Notes under the pieces: generated by a model | The model's database searches: none | What the model was told of the DNA's origin: nothing | Seen by the model: only the letters and a program-made list of their open reading frames with translations | Translations under genes and position numbers: made by a program | Shown here: positions 1 to 7,075 of the stretch, piece after piece | Layout: each line of letters starts with the position of its first letter | Position numbering within the stretch: position 1 is the first letter of the stretch | From: Geopsychrobacter sp. | GTDB taxonomy: Bacteria > Desulfobacterota > Desulfuromonadia > Desulfuromonadales > Geopsychrobacteraceae | Direction: 5' to 3' | Assembly: GCA_021647445.1 (NCBI GenBank) | Contig: JAKIUS010000012.1 | Coordinates: forward strand, 1 to 11,984 | DNA length: 11,984 nt

Positions 1-540
1 ACCCTTGGTTGAATAGACCAGATCATCCTGTGGCCGAATGCGAGAGAAAGAAAAACCGGTCCCCCCCCCACTCTTATGGATGAGTGCGGTTTGCTTCACC
101 GCCTCAAAAATAGAGTCCATGGAATCTTCAACAGGCAAAACAAAACAGGCAGAAAGCTGACCTAGTTCCCGCCCGGCATTCATCAGGGTGGGGGAGTTTG
201 GCATAAAATCAAACTCAGCCATCATGGTATAAAAATCAAGAGCCACAGCATCCAGATCAACCTTTTTATAGACTTCTTCAGGGTAGAAAAAGCTGTATTT
301 CAGCATCTCCCCGTCTGAATCCCGATATTTATCAGCAATTTTAGGCCATTCGTTGACCCAAGTATTTATACGTTTCTGCGCCGTCCGGTTATCGGCTTTG
401 TCCCAATAGGGTTCAAAGTGATCACAGATACAGAAATAGACGTGCTTGGGCCGCCGTTGAGGGCCGAACATTTTCTGTTTCAGGCTACGGCTAAGGTAGT
501 GAGGCAGCCAATTAAGGTTGTCTTTTATCTTCGCAAACAT
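1..540 (-). CDS. Partial chimeric reading frame: EPS-locus conserved protein N-terminus joined in frame to class II ribonucleotide reductase (NrdJ)
   Basis: An open frame of 180 codons starts at ATG 540, 12 bp after the glycosyltransferase stop, with a GGCGG ribosome-binding site just upstream. It runs off the left edge without a stop. Residues 1-91, with HVYFCICDHFEPYWD (38-52) and FFYPEEVY (84-91), resemble a deacetylase-like conserved protein of exosortase-type EPS clusters; this is recalled from family knowledge. In that family, FFYPEE is normally followed by a histidine-rich segment, which is absent here. From about residue 94-101 the sequence is instead NrdJ: MPNSPTLMNAG (113-123), LSACFVLP with the redox-active cysteine C132, the triple glycine 158-160, and TGFSFSRIRP (161-170). 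NrdJ reduces ribonucleotides with adenosylcobalamin in the cytoplasm and has no role in EPS synthesis. The frame therefore looks like two gene fragments fused, through assembly error or rearrangement. The NrdJ identity is near certain; the cause of the join is not. Confidence 0.85.
   Translation of the reverse strand, partial: MFAKIKDNLNWLPHYLSRSLKQKMFGPQRRPKHVYFCICDHFEPYWDKADNRTAQKRINTWVNEWPKIADKYRDSDGEMLKYSFFYPEEVYKKVDLDAVALDFYTMMAEFDFMPNSPTLMNAGRELGQLSACFVLPVEDSMDSIFEAVKQTALIHKSGGGTGFSFSRIRPQDDLVYSTKG
61..69. repeat. Nine-C homopolymer
   Basis: A run of nine C on the plus strand encodes the conserved Gly-Gly-Gly (158-160) of the NrdJ segment as three GGG codons. The frame on both sides is correct for NrdJ, so the length appears right. 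Such a run is a common site of length errors in sequencing and of slippage in vivo. Confidence 0.8.
241..270 (-). other. Inferred junction between EPS-locus gene and nrdJ fragment
   Basis: This is the interval, codons 91-100 of the left-edge frame, within which the sequence changes from EPS-locus protein to NrdJ. The last recognisable EPS-type motif, YPEEVY, ends at 268. NrdJ-like sequence is secure from about DFYTMMAEF, whose first codon begins at 237. No direct repeat, inverted repeat, insertion sequence end or integration site is visible across the join. The reading frame is kept across it. The exact breakpoint cannot be placed without homologue alignments. Confidence 0.6.
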
Positions 541-552
541 TCTACCGCCATT

Positions 553-1374
553 TTATATGTTGAATTTACGGTAGAGCCCTCGGTTCGAGAACCAGCCACC
601 GTGTTTTTTAAAGTAGTAAAACAAACCGCTTAAATGGCTGAGTGAAACCTTAGAAAACGGTTGTTTATATGATATCTGCTGGGTATTGTGCAGTACAGTA
701 AACTCTGGAACATAAATAATTTTTTTTCCCGCCTTCCAAACCCGCATCGAATAGTCGAGGTCTTCTGGCGAGTAAAATATTTTTTCATCCAGATAACCAA
801 CATCCTCAACCAGATCCTTTCGAAAGAACCAGCAAGCGGAGATTGCCGAGTCAACGGTACATGATTCGTTAAAAGGGAAATGTGCGTAAAAGTCCAGATC
901 CCCCAGATTAATGCCAAATACCGCCTTGGGAATTTTGCTGATTTTCAACCAGAATGTCGGAAACTTTTTAACCGATGGTTGTACGGATTGATCCGGCAAC
1001 ACCAGCTGTGGCGCAACGATCCCCAAGGTTCGATCCTCTTCGAGCATCGAAAGAATCTTGCTCAGGTGTCCGGTTAAAAGCTGGGTATCTGAGTCGATAA
1101 TGCAGATATGTTGCCCTTGTGCCTTGTCTATCCCCAGATTACGTGGATAGGTTGTTCCGGTATTAGAGCCAAGCCGAATCGTCTTGAATTCTAAGGGATA
1201 ACTGGCCTCATAGGTGTCGAAGTAGTCGGCAGAACCGTCCGTAGAACCATTATCAACAACAATAATTTCAAAGCTCAATTTTTCGCTCTGGCATTTGGCA
1301 ATGATAGAGTCAAAGCAGGCACAGAGGTAATGACTCGAGTTCCAGGTCAATATAACGAAAGAAATTTGCGGCAT
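553..1374 (-). CDS. Glycosyltransferase family 2 (rhamnosyltransferase-like)
   Basis: A predicted cytoplasmic GT2 enzyme of 273 residues that adds a sugar from a nucleotide donor to the lipid-linked EPS repeat unit. The GT-A fold signature is clear: N-terminal SFVILTWNS (5-13), the nucleotide-binding segment EIIVVDNGSTDGS near residues 36-48, and the metal-binding DXD-type motif IIDSDT near 92-97. A distal acidic motif YSPEDLDYSMRVWKAG matches the ExD acceptor region of WbbL-like rhamnosyltransferases. There is no membrane segment. ATG 1374 has a strong GGAGG site a few bases upstream. It lies 21 bp after the AAA ATPase and 12 bp before the left-edge frame, so it is probably co-transcribed. 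Donor and acceptor cannot be read from sequence; rhamnose is only a family-level guess. Confidence 0.9.
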   Translation of the reverse strand: MPQISFVILTWNSSHYLCACFDSIIAKCQSEKLSFEIIVVDNGSTDGSADYFDTYEASYPLEFKTIRLGSNTGTTYPRNLGIDKAQGQHICIIDSDTQLLTGHLSKILSMLEEDRTLGIVAPQLVLPDQSVQPSVKKFPTFWLKISKIPKAVFGINLGDLDFYAHFPFNESCTVDSAISACWFFRKDLVEDVGYLDEKIFYSPEDLDYSMRVWKAGKKIIYVPEFTVLHNTQQISYKQPFSKVSLSHLSGLFYYFKKHGGWFSNRGLYRKFNI

Positions 1375-1395
1375 ACGCCCCTCCCCTTTACCCGC

Positions 1396-2553
1396 TTATT
1401 TGCGGCCAACGATATCAGACAGTTCAACTATGGTATTGTTCCGATCTTTTTTGTGCGGGTCCACTCCCCCCCACCCGATGCGGTCTATCTTGTTCGCAAG
1501 CTCGGCAAGGTTTTCTTCGATCCGCTTAAATTGCTTCTGCTGCTGGTTGATCAGATACTGCAGGATACTCCCCTGGCCGGAGAGCCGCTCCAGAACCCCT
1601 TCGCGTTCAATACGCGCGGCGTTCAGCAATGCATAGTTGGCCTCGATCTCATTTAACCGCTGATTGAGGTCTTCGGGGAGTGCAGTCGTCGGTACGACTG
1701 TCTCCTGCCGGGACAAATCGTCTTCACTGAAACCTTGAGAGTCGGCGGGCCTGATCGATAATTCTTCAATGGCATCGCAGACAAGGTCACGCTCGATAAG
1801 TTTCGTTTCTTCGGCAAAGGCGGAGACCAGCAACAGATCACAGAGCACGTTGATCAGGCGCGGAACGCCACGACTGAACTCGAAGATCTGATCGAAGACC
1901 CCGGTACCGAAACAAACGGCGTGGCGATTACCAACAATTTCGAGGTGGTGCAAAACATACTCCTCGGTCTCTACACGGCTTAGCGCAGCGATGTCACAGT
2001 TGATATTGATTCGTTGAGCGAGCTGTCTCAGTGCATTCTTGTTGATTCGATTCTTCAGCTCAGGCTGACCGACCAGAATAATCTGCACCAGCTTGAAGCT
2101 CTCAGTCTCAAAGTTGGAGAGCAGACGTATCTCTTCCAGCGCTTCAATCGAGAGATTTTGCGCTTCGTCGATAATGATGATCGGTTGCCGGTTGGCCTGG
2201 CATTCTGCAAGCAGAAAATCGTTCAGCTCACTAAGCAAGCGTACCTTGTTTTTACCCACGACATCGAGACCGAAGTCTTCATTGATCATGGCCAATAGCT
2301 GCACGGCATCGACATTGGTGTTGAAAACGATCGACAGCGACATGTCGGCGCTGGCCTTGCGGATGACTTCGCGTACCAATGTGGTCTTGCCCGAGCCAAC
2401 CTCGCCGGTCAGCAGAATGAAACCGGAACGCTCCTGAATGCCGTAATCGAGATAGCTGATCGCCTTGCGATGCGCTTCACTTAGGTACAGAAAGCGCGGG
2501 TTCGGGACCAGTTCAAAGGGCCTCTCACTTAGACCAAAATAATCAGCATACAT
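1396..2553 (-). CDS. ExeA/GspA-like AAA ATPase of exosortase-associated EPS loci
   Basis: A cytoplasmic P-loop ATPase of 385 residues, of the 'putative secretion ATPase, PEP-CTERM locus' type related to ExeA/GspA. It opens with the typical MYADYFGLSERPFELVPNP. Walker A is GEVGSGKT (50-57), Walker B is IIIIDEAQ (125-132), and a sensor-2-like FSRGVPRLIN spans 226-235. Residues ~294-356 are rich in heptad-like Leu/Ile with Glu/Gln/Lys and are probably coiled coil. This makes the protein longer than my recollection of ~270 residues for the core family, and the tail may anchor a partner. ATG 2553 lies 2 bp after the beta-barrel gene stop, with a GAGG site inside that gene's end, so translation is likely coupled. 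Its exact job in EPS export is not established; ExeA-like ATPases act with envelope assembly machines. Confidence 0.92.
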   Translation of the reverse strand: MYADYFGLSERPFELVPNPRFLYLSEAHRKAISYLDYGIQERSGFILLTGEVGSGKTTLVREVIRKASADMSLSIVFNTNVDAVQLLAMINEDFGLDVVGKNKVRLLSELNDFLLAECQANRQPIIIIDEAQNLSIEALEEIRLLSNFETESFKLVQIILVGQPELKNRINKNALRQLAQRININCDIAALSRVETEEYVLHHLEIVGNRHAVCFGTGVFDQIFEFSRGVPRLINVLCDLLLVSAFAEETKLIERDLVCDAIEELSIRPADSQGFSEDDLSRQETVVPTTALPEDLNQRLNEIEANYALLNAARIEREGVLERLSGQGSILQYLINQQQKQFKRIEENLAELANKIDRIGWGGVDPHKKDRNNTIVELSDIVGRK

Positions 2554-2555
2554 AT

Positions 2556-3788
2556 TCAGTACCTCAGATCGATGTTCAGAATAACAAGGTTGTTGGTGTA
2601 GTCATTAAACGCCAGATTGGAATCATTGAGATTCCATTGATAGCTAAGTGCCACCCGCCCCTTGGCGATGGCGTAGTCAAGGCCAGTTTCAATATTATAG
2701 CGTTGCACCTCTTCGTTGTCCGGGCGAAAATCCAATTGTTCGAAATCGGCAGAGAGATTGAAGTTGAAGCGCCGATAAAGCGGGATTTTAGCGGCCGTCC
2801 GCACGCCAAGTCGACGATCTGTCCGCAGCTGCGACAAATAATTATTGTCCTGGAGAAAGACACCGAGACTAAAATCAAACTTGCCGGAGTAGTCAAAGTC
2901 GGCGGTCAAACTTTTACCGTCAAACACCCCATTAATTATCGAAGAGGAGAAGTCCTTGTTGTAGCCAAGGAGAATCTTCGCCTTGGAATTGAACTCGTAA
3001 CTGAGCGAAACAGCCCAGGTCTGACCATCCAAGGAAGCCGAGGCCTGCGGATCGATGCGGGTTTGACCAAGCCGGGCGTTCAGCAGCAACCGTGCGCCCA
3101 GCTCTTGCTGAAGACCCAGAAACGCGGTGCCCTGTCGATAGCCTTCCTGTCGCTGAGCTTGCTGGTCGATCTGGGTATAGCCGAGCGAAAGGCTGGTCTC
3201 CTGACGCAGACTATAGGTCGATGAGGCCTCATAGCGCTGCTGCTCGGTGTTGTCGCCACGGCGATCAAGATAATCCTCACGCGAGTAGGCGTAGGAGACG
3301 TCAACGGCCAGAGCCTTGGTCAGGGGCAGATGTAGGCGCGGACTAGCCAGGCTGTAATATCGTAGCGCCTGATTGACGATCTCGTTGCGCGTGTTGACTG
3401 CATTTCGCACATCGATGGTTTGCAGGCTTATCTCTTCACGCGCTAGCACCGAGAATTTTCTACCGGGCCAAAGGGTCAGATTTGCCAGCGCCCGCTGGAT
3501 TTCATCAAAATCTGTCTGGCTTCTCTGCGAATTTTCCTGGTAGCTGCGAAAGCGTAGCGCATAATCAAGGTCCAGCTGCAGATGACGGTTGCCGGCATAA
3601 AGGCTGAGTCCCGGTTCAAGGGTGGTAATAAAGTCTTCTGACGCGTTGGAAGCAGTTAGAAATAAGTTGTCGGTGTATTCCTCTTCTAGGGCAATCCGAG
3701 GGGTGAATTCAATCTTTGCCCAGGTGTTTGTCGCCTTCAGCAGCACTACCTGGAACAGGATAAAAATAATTATATTTTTCAATAGCAT
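2556..3788 (-). CDS. Outer-membrane beta-barrel protein, PEP-CTERM/EPS-locus associated (TIGR03016-like)
   Basis: This protein of about 410 residues is predicted to be an outer-membrane barrel, probably serving EPS passage or anchoring. From ATG 3788 it has a classical signal peptide: MLLKN, a hydrophobic stretch IIIFILFQVVLL, then a cleavage site after NTWA. The mature part alternates polar and aromatic/aliphatic residues in strand-like segments, such as LQLDLDYALRFRSY and ATLYYxxxYS-like patterns. It ends in the aromatic residue of LNIDLRY, typical of BamA-recognised barrels. A TTG start at 3824 would overlap the kinase gene and put 12 residues before the signal peptide, so ATG 3788 is preferred; its AAGG site is close, 3 bases upstream. 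It sits between the kinase and ATPase genes, the usual place for this family in exosortase-type EPS loci. Function is inferred from context. Confidence 0.85.
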   Translation of the reverse strand: MLLKNIIIFILFQVVLLKATNTWAKIEFTPRIALEEEYTDNLFLTASNASEDFITTLEPGLSLYAGNRHLQLDLDYALRFRSYQENSQRSQTDFDEIQRALANLTLWPGRKFSVLAREEISLQTIDVRNAVNTRNEIVNQALRYYSLASPRLHLPLTKALAVDVSYAYSREDYLDRRGDNTEQQRYEASSTYSLRQETSLSLGYTQIDQQAQRQEGYRQGTAFLGLQQELGARLLLNARLGQTRIDPQASASLDGQTWAVSLSYEFNSKAKILLGYNKDFSSSIINGVFDGKSLTADFDYSGKFDFSLGVFLQDNNYLSQLRTDRRLGVRTAAKIPLYRRFNFNLSADFEQLDFRPDNEEVQRYNIETGLDYAIAKGRVALSYQWNLNDSNLAFNDYTNNLVILNIDLRY

Positions 3789-3817
3789 AAACCTTAAATC
3801 CAAGGGATTTAACAGCA

Positions 3818-4699
3818 TCAGCAATAGGCGTATTTTTTCTTGCGCGACTGACCAAAAACATCGTTATAGACAATCCCTAACAGATTGCTATCCGACAAAG
3901 AAGAGATTGCCTTTTTGATCTGAGCTGGCGAGGCTGCCCCCTCGCGGGCAACAAATAGAACCCCATCGACCGCTGATGCCAACACCTGAGCATCAGCAAA
4001 GTTCAAGGCGGGCGGCGTATCGAAGATGATATATCGATCAGGGTATTTGTTTTTTAGTTCGTGGATCAGTGCTTTCATCTGATTGGACGCTAGAAACTCA
4101 ACCGGATTTGAGAACATTCCACCGGCTGGCAGCACAACCAGTTTGCCGATACCGGTTTTGATCAATGCATCCTGCAATGGCACCCGATCTTTGACGCATT
4201 GAATCAATCCGACCTCAGGTTTTAAGTCGAGATATCTGTGCACTGAGGGTCTACGCAGATCTGCATCAACCAACAGAACGGTATGGTCATACTCCTTGGC
4301 AATTGCAATCGCCAGGTTGATGGCCGTGAGGGTTTTCCCCTCGTTATCAACCGTACTTGTCACCATCAGGGTATTTTGAAAACCCTGATTCTTGGTTAAT
4401 TTAAATATCTGCGCGCGAAGTTTATTATATTCTTCGCACACCGGGCTATCAGACTCGCTAGTACACGCCAGCAGTGGGTTATTTATCATCAGGGGTTCAG
4501 TTTCCAGCAGGCGCTCCATATTCTGCGCTCCAGGGAGGTCTCTGACGGCAGATACAGGCGCGGCAACTATGGGCTTTACAGTAAAGGCCTGTCCCGTAGG
4601 TAAAGGTCGCATGGCCTCAACCTTTGCCGCAACGGCAACCTGGGTCGATGCCTTTTTAATCTGCGCTGCTTTTTCCAATGCTTTGACGATCCGACTCAT
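3818..4699 (-). CDS. CpsD/CapB-like tyrosine autokinase of the EPS locus
   Basis: A 293-residue cytoplasmic bacterial tyrosine kinase, separate from its membrane activator as in CpsD/CapB systems. It would cycle with the Wzz-like protein encoded directly upstream to control polymer length and export. Motifs: Walker A-like STVDNEGKT (115-123), Walker A' VLLVDAD (141-147), Walker B YIIFDTPP (223-230). The N-terminal 75 residues are Ala/Lys-rich and low in complexity. Two things are odd. The usual Pro-Gly before EGK[ST] is Asp-Asn (118-119), although G121, K122 and T123 are kept. The C-terminal tyrosine cluster is only Y290 and Y292 in KKKYAYC. ATG 4699 has a GGGGA site 7 bases upstream and lies 25 bp after the Wzz-like gene. 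A MinD-like ATPase is the alternative, but length and neighbours favour the autokinase. Confidence 0.92.
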   Translation of the reverse strand: MSRIVKALEKAAQIKKASTQVAVAAKVEAMRPLPTGQAFTVKPIVAAPVSAVRDLPGAQNMERLLETEPLMINNPLLACTSESDSPVCEEYNKLRAQIFKLTKNQGFQNTLMVTSTVDNEGKTLTAINLAIAIAKEYDHTVLLVDADLRRPSVHRYLDLKPEVGLIQCVKDRVPLQDALIKTGIGKLVVLPAGGMFSNPVEFLASNQMKALIHELKNKYPDRYIIFDTPPALNFADAQVLASAVDGVLFVAREGAASPAQIKKAISSLSDSNLLGIVYNDVFGQSRKKKYAYC

Positions 4700-4724
4700 A
4701 ATATATTCCCCACAAAACTAAATG

Positions 4725-6236
4725 TTACATTCGATTCAAAGTCTCAAGCAGCAACAGACCGACAATGCCACTAAAGTAGACCCCACCCAAGCCATAGATG
4801 AGATAGTCGAAACGACGACTTCGCACCTCGGATACACCATCAGGAATTCGCGGAATCACCGCCAGAATATCGATCCCCAACCCCTCAAGATCCCTGGGAT
4901 CCTTCAGGGTATTATCAAAATTGTCCAGCAAAACCGCGCTTCCCAACCCAGCTCCCAGCCCGGCAAATATTGCCAGCAGCATCATTTTCACCATATTTGG
5001 CGAGACCGGTGCTTCGGGCAGAATGGCCGGATCGACGATGCGAAAGGTCGCCGCCTTGTCGCCGATCTCCATCTGTTTCGAGACTTCGGACTGTCCCATG
5101 CGTCCGAGTAGTTCCTGGTAAATCTGACGGTAACTGTCCCTTTCCTGGGCCAGAACCGCCAATTCCTTCTTGGCTGCAGGAACCTCATGCAGGTCTTTTT
5201 CTCTGTTTGCAACCAGTTGTTCGAGATTGCTCTTTTCCGCAGTCAGCGAACTGAGTTCGGTGTCGACCGCAAAGATCTTCTGCTGGATATTCTGATATAA
5301 CGGATTGACCGATGTCAGCCGAGTTGCCTCCGGTTCTACCTGGGCATCATTCGTCATGTTTATTTTCAAACTGGCCAATTCAATCCGCACACGGATCACT
5401 TCGGGGTAGTTCTCGGTATATTTCAATAGTAATTCTTGAAGTTTTTTTTCAAGAATTTGAATTTTAACCAACTGAGTGTCGCCTTGGCCCTGGCTAAATA
5501 TGTCGATCGTCGGAGCCAGAGAATCAAGTTGCTGTTGCATGCTTTTTTTGCGCGCCAGGAGGGTCTGTGTTTTCAAGTTATCCCCCTCTATCTGTTTCAT
5601 GAAATCTTTAAGTTCTGCAAGAATCGATTTTTCATCAATCTGAAAATAGATCCCCTGCTTTTTTCGGAACTCAATTATCGCATTCTCAGCATGGTTGAGC
5701 TTTGCTCTAAAGACCTCCAGTTGCTCCTCAAGAAAACGATTGGCACCATAGGTTTCATTCCTTTTGGCCGAAATATTCTGCTCAACATATTTGCTGACGA
5801 GGGTATTGATATACTGCTGGGCAAATTGAGGGTCGCGATCGATAATCGAAACGATAAATAGATCCTTCCCCTTGATCTTGATATGGGTGCGCTTCTTAAT
5901 ATTGGCGATATAGGCCTGCTGTTCAATTTTGCTCTTGGCGAAGATTCCTGAGCCGACCTCCTCCAGAGTTTGGATTATCGAATCCCGACTGAGCAGGGCG
6001 AATTTCAAGACCCGGATTTTATCATTAATATCGGGGGTTATCGCGATCCCCTTGACCAGGCGATTGATAACGTTCTTCTCGATGAATACCGTGCTGTCAA
6101 CCCGGTATTTTTTCGGCAAAAGGTAACTTCCTCCGGCAATCAGGCTCATCACCAGCAACGCGACCCCGATGAAGATATAGCGTCGCCGATATATGATGCG
6201 GAGATACTTAAGTATTTCATTGTTCCCTTGATCCAT
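4725..6236 (-). CDS. Polysaccharide chain-length determinant (Wzz/GumC-like)
   Basis: An inner-membrane polysaccharide co-polymerase of about 503 residues that sets EPS chain length and activates the kinase encoded just downstream. The first membrane segment is within RRRYIFIGVALLVMSLIAGG near residues 17-36. A long periplasmic part follows, with extensive coiled coil around residues 160-380 (for example ANREKDLHEVPAAKKEL). The Pro-rich PEAPVSPN motif precedes a second membrane segment starting near MVKMMLLAIFAGLG, and a further hydrophobic stretch lies close to the C-terminus (GGVYFSGIVGLLLLETL). The length agrees with the PEP-CTERM-associated chain-length family. An in-frame TTG at 6254 would extend it by six residues; ATG 6236 is chosen because an AAAGGGA site sits 5 bases before it. 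It starts 45 bp after the export gene and carries no kinase domain of its own. Confidence 0.93.
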   Translation of the reverse strand: MDQGNNEILKYLRIIYRRRYIFIGVALLVMSLIAGGSYLLPKKYRVDSTVFIEKNVINRLVKGIAITPDINDKIRVLKFALLSRDSIIQTLEEVGSGIFAKSKIEQQAYIANIKKRTHIKIKGKDLFIVSIIDRDPQFAQQYINTLVSKYVEQNISAKRNETYGANRFLEEQLEVFRAKLNHAENAIIEFRKKQGIYFQIDEKSILAELKDFMKQIEGDNLKTQTLLARKKSMQQQLDSLAPTIDIFSQGQGDTQLVKIQILEKKLQELLLKYTENYPEVIRVRIELASLKINMTNDAQVEPEATRLTSVNPLYQNIQQKIFAVDTELSSLTAEKSNLEQLVANREKDLHEVPAAKKELAVLAQERDSYRQIYQELLGRMGQSEVSKQMEIGDKAATFRIVDPAILPEAPVSPNMVKMMLLAIFAGLGAGLGSAVLLDNFDNTLKDPRDLEGLGIDILAVIPRIPDGVSEVRSRRFDYLIYGLGGVYFSGIVGLLLLETLNRM

Positions 6237-6281
6237 TACTATCCCTTTAACCAACTGTTACCATTTGGAAAGAAACTGATA

Positions 6282-7073
6282 TTAAAAAATACTTTCAGAA
6301 ACGATGACATAATCCCCAGCGGAAAGAGGCAGGTTTTGCTTTAGATCGTCGCCCCTCATCAGATTTTTAATTTTCACCCTCAGCCTGACATTGTTTTTCT
6401 TCATGATTATGACGTCATTCTCTTTGGCGTACTCATTGAATCCACCTGCTTCAAGTATGGCATCCAAGACCTTTATCCCCTCGCGAAAGGGAATATATTT
6501 TGGCTCCTTCACTGCTCCAACAACATAAATCTTGTTTGATTCGGTGTTCGAGATATGGATAATATCTTCAGCCTGCAACTCTATATCCGCACCCATATCG
6601 CCTTTGATAAACAATGGGTAGAAATTGGTCAGGATACGCTTACCTTTTCTGAGCAGATAAGCGTGCTGCAAGTAGGTATTCTCAACATTCTCGAGCTGAC
6701 AGAGCAACTTGAAGAGCGTGGTTCGTCCGGGCAGGCTGACAACCCGTGAGGGGATTCCGCCACCCGAGATATAAACCTTATTGTTGGTGATCTCGGTAAC
6801 GGTGACGGTAACGATCGGCTCCTTAACATATTTACTGAGAAACTTGCTGAACTCTTTGCTAAGGCTGGCCGGGGTAAAACCCGAAGCGGCGACATCGCCA
6901 GCCGCCGGCAGGGTAATCTTACCGTCGGGGCGCACCTTGACCAAGACGCTCAGTTCGGGAACGCCCCACACCGAAACCTGCAGCACATCGCCGTCACCGA
7001 TGACGTAGTCAGCAGCGAGCGCGGGGACAGAGAGACTCAGAAGAAGAATGACCAGCACAAAAAACTGTTTCAC
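6282..7073 (-). CDS. Polysaccharide export protein (Wza-like, Poly_export plus SLBB domains)
   Basis: A secreted envelope protein of 263 residues in the Wza/GumB export family, expected to form or contribute to the polymer channel with the Wzz-like partner. A signal peptide spans about residues 1-20 (MKQFFVLVILLLSLSVPALA). It has no lipobox cysteine, unlike classical Wza lipoproteins. The Poly_export domain begins at YVIGDGDVLQVSVWG (23-37) and includes VRPDGKITLP. Two SLBB-type segments follow, starting near NKVYISGG (about residue 98) and NKIYVVGAVKEP (near 182). It lacks the C-terminal amphipathic helix that forms the Wza outer-membrane pore, so the separate beta-barrel protein in this operon may supply the exit; that is inference. 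The start is GTG 7073, two bases after the sugar transferase stop, with GGGAG inside that gene's end, which suggests translational coupling. Confidence 0.93.
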   Translation of the reverse strand: MKQFFVLVILLLSLSVPALAADYVIGDGDVLQVSVWGVPELSVLVKVRPDGKITLPAAGDVAASGFTPASLSKEFSKFLSKYVKEPIVTVTVTEITNNKVYISGGGIPSRVVSLPGRTTLFKLLCQLENVENTYLQHAYLLRKGKRILTNFYPLFIKGDMGADIELQAEDIIHISNTESNKIYVVGAVKEPKYIPFREGIKVLDAILEAGGFNEYAKENDVIIMKKNNVRLRVKIKNLMRGDDLKQNLPLSAGDYVIVSESIF

Positions 7074-7075
7074 GA

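Noticed and set aside
241..270. Intein or mobile-element boundary at the NrdJ junction
   Set aside because: Inteins are known in ribonucleotide reductases, but there is no intein splice-block sequence here, and no terminal repeats or transposase sequence lie near the join.
2637..3224. Long plus-strand frame of 195 codons opposite the beta-barrel gene
   Set aside because: It lies entirely antisense to a gene with a clear signal peptide, barrel pattern and operon position, has no ribosome-binding site of note, and its product resembles nothing known.
3789..3824. TTG or ATG starts upstream for the beta-barrel protein, overlapping the kinase end
   Set aside because: They would place extra residues before a textbook signal peptide that begins at ATG 3788.
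6237..6254. TTG start adding six residues to the Wzz-like protein
   Set aside because: The ATG at 6236 has a well-spaced AAAGGGA site and gives the usual N-terminus; the TTG has none.
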